From Candidatus Solibacter sp. (GTDB taxonomy: Bacteria > Acidobacteriota > Terriglobia > Bryobacterales > Bryobacteraceae), in assembly GCA_017883345.1 (NCBI GenBank), contig JADGNT010000317.1, positions 1 to 6,269 of the forward strand: a stretch of DNA of 6,269 bases, read 5' to 3'. The translations under genes were made by a program, and so were the position numbers. A model generated the notes under the pieces. It searched no databases. It was not told the DNA's origin and saw only the letters and a program-made list of their open reading frames with translations. Below, piece after piece: positions 1 to 6,269 of this stretch; the stretch's first letter is position 1; each line of letters starts with the position of its first letter.

Positions 1-2190
<2,190 letters not shown>

Positions 2191-2214
2191 CAGGCCGCGG
2201 AAAAAGCATATTCA

Positions 2215-2288
2215 GCCGCCGATGAACGCCGATGAACGCTGATAACCCAAAGGCTTCTTATCTGCGTTGATCTGCGTTCATCGGCGGC
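2215..2288. repeat. Imperfect inverted repeat built from a 10-nt tandem unit
   Basis: Two 31-nt arms (2215-2245 and 2258-2288) flank a 12-nt loop (2246-2257). They are complementary at 28 of 31 positions. The left arm reads GCCGCC followed by GATGAACGCC, GATGAACGCT and GATAA, so each arm is itself a tandem repeat with a 10-nt period. Two of the three mismatches fall at the same position of the unit, 10 nt apart. It sits in the 139-bp gap between the convergent stop codons of gyrB and the outer-membrane protein gene. As RNA it could form a long hairpin and slow transcription from both sides. There is no T-tract right after it on the + strand, and only a TTTTT about 9 nt beyond it on the - strand, so it is not a canonical terminator. 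It resembles dispersed intergenic repeats of the TCTGCGTTCATCGGCGG type seen in several phyla; that resemblance is from memory. Confidence 0.85.
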
Positions 2289-2329
2289 CAAACTAGCCCA
2301 ACTTTCGCCATAAGCCCGGAGCGCCTCGC

Positions 2330-3676
2330 CTACAGCGAATAGGTGTGGAACACGTAAAGGTACGTGGGGCCGATACCCGGCGTGGTTTTCTGAATGAACT
2401 GTCCGGAAAAGAAATGGCCGTAGCCGGCGCCCACGGTGAAGTGCCCGTGCTTGTAGGTGCCGTAAAGATCGGCCTCCTGACCGACATGGCGGCCCGCCGT
2501 GCCGGTGGCGGACCGGGCGATGAGTTTGCCGGAGCCGTTGTAGACGGCATCCTTGAGATTTGCCAGCCAGTAGTTGTTGTATTGGAAATTGATTGCGAAG
2601 TTCTTGGTCACTCCCAGGGTGTCCAAGGACCGGGCATTGTGGACATTGCGCCAGCCGAACAGGTCCTGATGACCGAATTTGTCGTGGTTGGCCGCATAGA
2701 GCTGGTCAAAGGTACCGGAATGCTTGGGATCGGCGGGGTTTTCCGTGCCGGACGCGTACTTATACTCGGCGGAGAGGTCGAGGGTCTTGCCGGCGATGGT
2801 CCAGCGGCGGCTGAGGGCGGCGAACCAGGCGCTGGCGCTCAGGTCCGCGAGGCCGGTTTTCCCCTTCTGGAGGGCCGCTTCCAGGCTGTAGTTCACCCCG
2901 CGCGGTACCGGCCCCGCCAGGCGGAAGCCGAAGGTATTGATGCCGAGCTTATCGGTGCCATCCGAACTAGAGCCACCGGTGAAGCCGCCGGGCCGGTTCT
3001 GGTCGTGGCGCAGAACATAGGCTTCGAGCAGGTTTTTCTTGTAGAAGTTGGGGAATACGTCATAGGTGCCCCAAACGCGGTCTCCCAGGACGGGGCGGTT
3101 GAATTCACCGATGCGCACTTTCACCACCGAAACCATCAGCATCTCCACCTGGACCTTCGGGGAGCGCCAGTACATGCGTGCTTGATCGTAGGTTCGCGAG
3201 GTGTTGCTCCAATTCGATATGCCGATGAGCCGCCCTTCGCCGTAGCTGAGCATCATCATGCGGCCCACCATCATGCCGAACCCTTTCTTGTAGGCAGGGA
3301 AGAGCTCGATGTAGCCCTCGTGCAGATCCGCCTCGTCGCGCATGGTGTTGGGAGCGCCCGAACCGTACCAGGGAGCGCGGCAGTCCTGAACCATTCCCGA
3401 GAACTTCAGCCATTTGACGGGCGTGTAGGCGAGGCCCAACCTGGTCCGAAAAAGGCCGGTGAACACGTCCAAATCTTTACCGAACGTGTTGCCGGCGCGA
3501 CTCTCATAGCGTCCGCGTTGTTCGAAGGTCAACTTGAGCTTTTCGTTGGTGGCTGTGGAGATGGCCGTTGTGGCCCGCGTGCCAGGATCCCAATCTTGAG
3601 CGCTCAATGGGGTGAGAAGGAATGGAGACAAGACAAGGACTTGGACCGCAAAGGTCGCTTTCAGACGAAATGACAT
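2330..3676 (-). CDS. Alginate-export-family outer-membrane beta-barrel protein
   Basis: The 448-residue product is probably an outer-membrane porin or exporter related to AlgE (alginate export domain). Residues 1-26 form a signal peptide: basic MSFRLK, a hydrophobic core, then LSA before QDW, cleaved after Ala26. The mature part is rich in alternating, aromatic beta-strand segments. Family-like stretches are FEQRGRYES (51-59), the block GR..MLSYG..RLIG..NW.NTSRTYDQAR (138-167), FDQLYAANHDKFG (323-335) with GWRN (341-344), and the C-terminal YGTYKHGHFTVGAGYGHFF (405-423). It ends in TYSL rather than the usual terminal Phe or Trp. The ATG at 3676 is chosen because GGGAGG lies five bases upstream and the signal peptide starts there. 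It converges on gyrB and diverges from the Uma2 gene. The substrate is unknown: no alginate synthesis genes are visible, and related proteins may carry other solutes. Family call fairly sure; alginate itself is not supported. Confidence 0.8.
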   Translation of the reverse strand: MSFRLKATFAVQVLVLSPFLLTPLSAQDWDPGTRATTAISTATNEKLKLTFEQRGRYESRAGNTFGKDLDVFTGLFRTRLGLAYTPVKWLKFSGMVQDCRAPWYGSGAPNTMRDEADLHEGYIELFPAYKKGFGMMVGRMMMLSYGEGRLIGISNWSNTSRTYDQARMYWRSPKVQVEMLMVSVVKVRIGEFNRPVLGDRVWGTYDVFPNFYKKNLLEAYVLRHDQNRPGGFTGGSSSDGTDKLGINTFGFRLAGPVPRGVNYSLEAALQKGKTGLADLSASAWFAALSRRWTIAGKTLDLSAEYKYASGTENPADPKHSGTFDQLYAANHDKFGHQDLFGWRNVHNARSLDTLGVTKNFAINFQYNNYWLANLKDAVYNGSGKLIARSATGTAGRHVGQEADLYGTYKHGHFTVGAGYGHFFSGQFIQKTTPGIGPTYLYVFHTYSL

Positions 3677-3681
3677 CGAAA

Positions 3682-3687
3682 CCTCCC
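3682..3687 (-). promoter_or_regulatory. Strong Shine-Dalgarno of the outer-membrane protein gene
   Basis: On the minus strand GGGAGG stands five bases (TTTCG) before the ATG at 3676. It fixes the start of the signal-peptide-bearing protein and contrasts with the Uma2 gene across the 40-bp divergent gap, which has no such site. Confidence 0.8.
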
Positions 3688-3700
3688 ACCGTGCCCCGAA

Positions 3701-3706
3701 ATGCTA
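3701..3706 (-). promoter_or_regulatory. Possible -10 element for the outer-membrane protein gene
   Basis: Read on the minus strand, 3706-3701 is TAGCAT, a TANNNT-type -10 hexamer. It would place the transcript start near 3694, leaving a short leader just long enough for the GGGAGG ribosome site. A hexamer 17 nt further upstream matches the -35 consensus poorly. It overlaps the Uma2 -10 element on the other strand by two bases. A second candidate, TAGGAT (3717-3712), is also possible. Prediction from sequence only. Confidence 0.25.
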
Positions 3707-3710
3707 TGGT
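3702..3710 (+). promoter_or_regulatory. Extended -10 promoter element for a leaderless Uma2 transcript
   Basis: TGCTATGGT fits an extended -10 (TG, one base, then TATGGT). The hexamer at 3705-3710 is followed by six bases and then the ATG at 3717, so transcription would begin at or next to the start codon. No Shine-Dalgarno sequence is visible before that ATG and no good -35 is present, both consistent with a leaderless message from an extended -10 promoter. Inferred, not measured. Confidence 0.4.
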
Positions 3711-3716
3711 AATCCT

Positions 3717-4241
3717 ATGGGGACGACCACACTTCTGAGCTTCGAAGAATTTGAGCAACTGCCCGACGAGCCCGGCAAGGTGGAGCTTCTCGACGGAGAA
3801 CTGATTCAGTTGCCTCCCGCCAAACGCAAACACATGGAAGTCGCCCGGCGCATTCACATCCTGCTGATGCGTGCCGTGGACAAGGCCGGGACCTCGGCCA
3901 GGCTGGGTGAAGTCTACTTCGAAACCGGCTACAAGTTCTCCAGTAGAGCATGGCTCCAGCCCGACCTGAGCATTCCGTATCGCGACCAGCCGGCCGGCGA
4001 CTATTTTGAATCCGCTCCCGCTCTCGCGGTCGAAGTCATTTCAGAGTCGAACAGCGCCGCGCAGATGGACCGCAAGGTGAAGATCTACCTGACCAACGGA
4101 AGCGTCGAGGTGTGGCTGGTCTATCCCGACACGCGTTGCGTCTGGGTCTTCCGCGAAGGGCACGCCGAGGAATTCCAAAGCGTGCTGCGCTCCAGTCTGC
4201 TGCCCGGTCTGGAAATCGATCTCAGCCAGCTATTCGAGTAA
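3717..4241 (+). CDS. Uma2 family (DUF820) PD-(D/E)XK nuclease-fold protein
   Basis: This 174-residue protein belongs to the Uma2 or DUF820 family (restriction-endonuclease-like fold), usually 170-200 residues long. Members are abundant in cyanobacteria, acidobacteria and similar genomes, and their biological role is unsettled. Visible family features: the N-terminal LLSFEEFEQLPDEPGKVELL with ELLDGELI (1-30), the core PDLS with Asp83, ALAVEVIS with Glu106, Lys120 and Lys123 in MDRKVKIYL, and EVWLVYPDT (131-139). The Asp, Glu and Lys set is what a metal-dependent PD-(D/E)XK site would use, with Ser109 where a classical ExK has Lys and Lys120 or Lys123 as a possible substitute, so activity is plausible but unproven. 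The frame is open further upstream, but ATG 3717 is the first in-frame start that fits homologous N-termini; there is no Shine-Dalgarno site. It diverges from the outer-membrane protein gene and converges on the decarboxylase gene 11 bp away. No toxin or antitoxin partner is adjacent. Confidence 0.9.
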   Translation: MGTTTLLSFEEFEQLPDEPGKVELLDGELIQLPPAKRKHMEVARRIHILLMRAVDKAGTSARLGEVYFETGYKFSSRAWLQPDLSIPYRDQPAGDYFESAPALAVEVISESNSAAQMDRKVKIYLTNGSVEVWLVYPDTRCVWVFREGHAEEFQSVLRSSLLPGLEIDLSQLFE

Positions 4242-4252
4242 GTCTGAAAGAA

Positions 4253-5698
4253 TCACTTGGCAGACGAAAGCGCCTGCCCCACGGCGCTACGCACATCTTC
4301 CAACAGAATCTCCATGTCGCGTTTCGTGGTGCGGTAGTTGAGCACGCAGCCGCGCAGGGCAAACGCCCCGCGGACGCGCGCGTTGGAGAGATAGCTGCTG
4401 CCGCCGCGCTGCACCTCCAGCATGACGCGCTCGTTGAGGGCGTCCAGATCGCCGGCAAATCCGCGGGGCCGGTAGCGGAAGCAGAAGATCGAGAGATCCA
4501 CCGGCGCCAGCATTTCGAAATCGTCGGTCGCGCTTACCAGGTCCGCGAAGTATTTCGCGCAGGCGATATTGTCTTCAATCGCCTGGCCGATGGCTTCGGT
4601 GCCAACCGATTTCAAGAGCAGCCATAAATCCAGCGCGCGAAACGGTCGCGAAAGCTCCGGGCCGTAATCCCAGAAAGCGAAAGCTTCGTCACCCTCCAGG
4701 CCCACCACGCGGGTGTACTCGGCGTTCTCGCTAAACGCCGCCCGGGCCGCCGCGGCGTCGCGGTAGAGAACGCAACCGCAGCCCACCGGCAGGTAGAGCC
4801 ACTTATGCGGATCGAGCGCCACCGAATCGGCCTCGCCGATGCGGCGGAAGAACGCGCGCGCGGAGGGCGCCATCGCCGCGAACCCGCCGTAGGCGCCATC
4901 CACATGCAGCCAAAGATTGTGGGCGCGCGCCAAATCGGCGATCTCTCCGATCGGGTCCACCGCTCCCGTCCCGGCTGTCCCGGCGCTGGCCACCACGCAG
5001 AAGGGCAGGTGGCCGGCGTCGCGATCCTGGCGCACCAGGTGGTCGAGATCCGCCAGGTCCATGCGCAGGTCCGCGTCCGTCTTCACGGAGCGCAGGTTGG
5101 CCGCTCCGATGCCCAGCATCGCCGCCGCCTTACGGATGGAGAAGTGAGCTTCCTCGGAGGCGTACAGGCGCATGCGGGCGCCGCCCAGGCCGTCGCGGAC
5201 CACGTTCCCGGGCGCCTTCGCGCTGCGCGCCGCGGCGATCCCGGCAAAATTGGCCATCGACCCCCCGCTCACCAGCAGTCCCGCGCCGTCCGCGGGGTAG
5301 CCCAGCATCTCCTTGATCCAGCGGATGCACAACAACTCCATTTCGGTGGCCGCCGGCCCGCTCCGCCAGCAAGTCACGTTGATGTTGAAGGCCGCCGCGA
5401 TCATGCTGCCCATCGCCGCCACCGGCATGCCCGGCGAAGAGACGTAGCCGAAGAATCGCGGGTGGCCGTTGTGGCGGCTGAACTCCTCCACCACCTCGCG
5501 CACCGTGCCCAGCAGGTCCGCGAACGGCTCTCCGGCGGATGGAGCGGGCTCGTCGAGCCGCCGCCGCAGTGCAGCCGAAGTGGTGGGGCGCAACACGGCA
5601 CGAGCGGCCAGCGTGTCGAAATATTCCGCCACGAGATCGAGGGCAGCGCGGCCCATTTCGCGGATCTCCGCACCGGGAATTGAAAGGCTATTCGGCAA
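4253..5698 (-). CDS. Group II PLP-dependent amino acid decarboxylase (aromatic-L-amino-acid decarboxylase-like)
   Basis: A cytosolic pyridoxal-phosphate enzyme of the DDC/GAD/HDC fold that should convert an L-amino acid to its amine and CO2. Numbered from the TTG at 5698 (481 residues, normal for the family): GHPRFFGY (78-85), the TCWRSGPAATEME substrate/PLP region (109-121), SGGSMAN (144-150), the PLP-stacking His in SEEAHFSIRKA (His185), HVDGAYGG with Asp267 that would bind the pyridine nitrogen, DPHKW with Schiff-base Lys299 (codon 4802-4804), and Tyr328 at the place of the mobile-loop Tyr332 of human DDC. That Tyr favours decarboxylation over aldehyde formation. The start is uncertain. 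ATG 5656 has GGAG nine bases upstream but cuts the conserved EIREMG helix. TTG 5698 keeps it but has no ribosome site. ATG 5833 would overlap the divergent gene. The substrate (aromatic, His, Glu or other) cannot be told. It stands alone, with no linked transporter. Confidence 0.92.
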   Translation of the reverse strand: MPNSLSIPGAEIREMGRAALDLVAEYFDTLAARAVLRPTTSAALRRRLDEPAPSAGEPFADLLGTVREVVEEFSRHNGHPRFFGYVSSPGMPVAAMGSMIAAAFNINVTCWRSGPAATEMELLCIRWIKEMLGYPADGAGLLVSGGSMANFAGIAAARSAKAPGNVVRDGLGGARMRLYASEEAHFSIRKAAAMLGIGAANLRSVKTDADLRMDLADLDHLVRQDRDAGHLPFCVVASAGTAGTGAVDPIGEIADLARAHNLWLHVDGAYGGFAAMAPSARAFFRRIGEADSVALDPHKWLYLPVGCGCVLYRDAAAARAAFSENAEYTRVVGLEGDEAFAFWDYGPELSRPFRALDLWLLLKSVGTEAIGQAIEDNIACAKYFADLVSATDDFEMLAPVDLSIFCFRYRPRGFAGDLDALNERVMLEVQRGGSSYLSNARVRGAFALRGCVLNYRTTKRDMEILLEDVRSAVGQALSSAK

Positions 5699-5704
5699 AG
5701 TGCC

Positions 5705-5713
5705 AGAGTAACA
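5705..5713 (-). promoter_or_regulatory. Weak extended -10-like element before the TTG start of the decarboxylase
   Basis: On the minus strand 5713-5705 reads TGTTACTCT, which is TG, one base and a TANNNT hexamer (TACTCT). The hexamer is exactly six bases from the TTG at 5698, the same geometry as before the Uma2 gene. It could be the promoter of a leaderless message, though leaderless starts on TTG are unusual. If the start is instead ATG 5656, the same promoter would give a leader of about 40 nt carrying the GGAG site. Confidence 0.25.
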
Positions 5714-5741
5714 AACTCCGGGATCGCTTGGTGTTTGAGGG

Positions 5742-6128
5742 ATGCGATTCGACGCGGAGACGCTGACGAACACGGAGCCGCGGGCCATCGAGAGCATGGT
5801 CCAAATGTTCGACGTGCATATCAACTCGAACAATCAAATGCAGACCATGGCGATCTCCGGTACCGCCCCTCCTCAGATGTCACAGTTCTCGATCTCCAAC
5901 GCCACGGTGAGCGAGGACGGGACGACGATTCGAATCGACCGCATGCACGCGGGGCTGAGGATTCCCATCTCGGTTGCGTCTCCGCAGAAAAACACGGAGT
6001 ACTTCGATTCCGGGATCGATCAGGATGTGGATGTGAAGGAAGGCCAGAAGGTGGTGGTTGGCCGCTCCAGCCTTGCAGGTCCGCAACAGGCGCTATTTCT
6101 GATTCTGACTGCGCGCGTGATTCAGTAG
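5742..6128 (+). CDS. Small protein of unknown function with a faint secretin-like tail
   Basis: I do not recognise this 128-residue protein. It has no Cys, no signal peptide and no membrane segment. The N-terminal third is polar (MVQMFDVHINSNNQMQTM, 19-36). The rest alternates short hydrophobic and polar stretches that suggest an all-beta fold: ATVSEDGTTIRIDRMHAG, RIPISVAS, then EYFDSGIDQDVDVKEGQKVVVGRSSL (86-111) and ALFLILTARVIQ (117-128). The last two blocks recall the dGqtvviGGL and LLIFITPRIV ends of secretins, without the intervening lip; this is a weak likeness only. ATG 5742 is the first in-frame start after a TGA at 5736-5738. Its GAGGG abuts the ATG, too close for a good ribosome site. 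ATG 5796 (110 residues) is an alternative. It diverges from the decarboxylase gene and its stop is 2 bp from the convergent hydrolase stop. Codon pattern and GC match the neighbours, so it is probably a real gene. Confidence 0.7.
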   Translation: MRFDAETLTNTEPRAIESMVQMFDVHINSNNQMQTMAISGTAPPQMSQFSISNATVSEDGTTIRIDRMHAGLRIPISVASPQKNTEYFDSGIDQDVDVKEGQKVVVGRSSLAGPQQALFLILTARVIQ

Positions 6129-6130
6129 CC

Positions 6131-6269
6131 TCAACTCAAGCCTTGGAGGAAGTAATTGGTGCGTTTTTCGCGGGCGATGGTGGTGGGGTCGCCGTGGCCG
6201 GGGAAGACATCGGTATCGCCGGGGAGGCCCAGCAGTTGGCCGTGGATGGATTCCAGGATCTGGCGGCTG
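6131..6269 (-). CDS. Metallo-beta-lactamase-fold hydrolase, C-terminal fragment cut by the window edge
   Basis: Reading from 6268 down to the TGA at 6133-6131 gives 45 residues: SRQILESIHGQLLGLPGDTD, then VFPGHGDPTTIAREKRTNYF, then LQGLS. The LPGDTDVFPGHGDPTTIAREKRTN block is the typical C-terminal end of glyoxalase II-like MBL-fold hydrolases. The His in PGHG is the last metal ligand of that fold, and TTI followed by an Arg/Glu-rich stretch and an N-x-F-L ending is common to the subgroup. The N-terminal HxHxDH metal motif and the substrate region lie beyond the right edge, so the reaction (thioester, lactone or other ester hydrolysis) cannot be assigned. Its stop is separated by two bases from the stop of the convergent small gene. 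Confidence 0.88.
   Translation of the reverse strand, partial: SRQILESIHGQLLGLPGDTDVFPGHGDPTTIAREKRTNYFLQGLS

Noticed and set aside
2191..2214. A simple rho-independent terminator right after gyrB
   Set aside because: The bases CCGCGGAAAAAGC contain a short A-run but no hairpin followed by a T-tract on the + strand. The only strong stem nearby is the repeat at 2215-2288.
2345..3673. A 442-codon open frame on the + strand running almost the whole length of the outer-membrane protein gene
   Set aside because: It is in exact codon register opposite the real gene, so it stays open because that gene lacks TTA, CTA and TCA codons until its second codon (TCA), where the antisense frame ends. The minus-strand product has a signal peptide, a ribosome site and family motifs; the + product shows no recognisable domain.
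3612..3716. An upstream extension of the Uma2 frame starting at ATG 3612
   Set aside because: It would run antisense over the start and signal-peptide codons and the ribosome site of the divergent gene, and the extra residues do not resemble Uma2 N-termini, which begin near the LLSFEEFE stretch.
3717..4241. A toxin-antitoxin or restriction-modification unit around the Uma2 nuclease-fold gene
   Set aside because: No small co-directional partner, methyltransferase or specificity gene is adjacent; both neighbours are on the other strand and have unrelated functions.
4805..5683. A 292-codon + strand frame opposite the decarboxylase gene
   Set aside because: The product is full of Arg, His, Ala and Gly without any domain, while the minus strand carries all PLP-enzyme motifs. 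It is a shadow of the real gene.

Overview
The window looks like a piece of chromosome from a GC-rich, diderm, soil-type bacterium. The best guess is an acidobacterium of the Bryobacterales/Solibacter type. That rests on general resemblance: a long GyrB with the Gram-negative-type insert, an alginate-export-type outer-membrane protein, a Uma2 family protein and a small unnamed protein. It is an inference, not a database result.

Layout, left to right: (1) the 3' nine-tenths of gyrB (+), running in from the left edge. (2) A 139-bp intergenic stretch holding a 31-bp-arm imperfect inverted repeat built from a 10-nt unit. (3) An alginate-export-family outer-membrane beta-barrel protein (-), with a clear signal peptide and Shine-Dalgarno sequence. 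(4) A 40-bp divergent promoter region, then a Uma2-family PD-(D/E)XK-fold protein (+) that looks leaderless. (5) After an 11-bp convergent gap, a group II PLP-dependent amino acid decarboxylase (-). (6) A short divergent gap, then a small protein of unknown function (+) with a faint secretin-like tail. (7) After a 2-bp gap, the C-terminal 45 residues of a metallo-beta-lactamase-fold hydrolase (-), running off the right edge.

The six genes alternate strictly in strand (+ - + - + -), so no two form an operon and no shared pathway can be read from the layout. GyrB is housekeeping. The others look like independent accessory functions: outer-membrane transport, amine formation, an orphan nuclease-fold protein and a hydrolase.

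I found no convincing undescribed multi-gene system. The points most worth checking are the inverted repeat after gyrB, two substitutions in GyrB at positions tied to coumarin and quinolone response, the apparent leaderless promoter of the Uma2 gene with a weaker look-alike at the decarboxylase, and the unassigned small protein.
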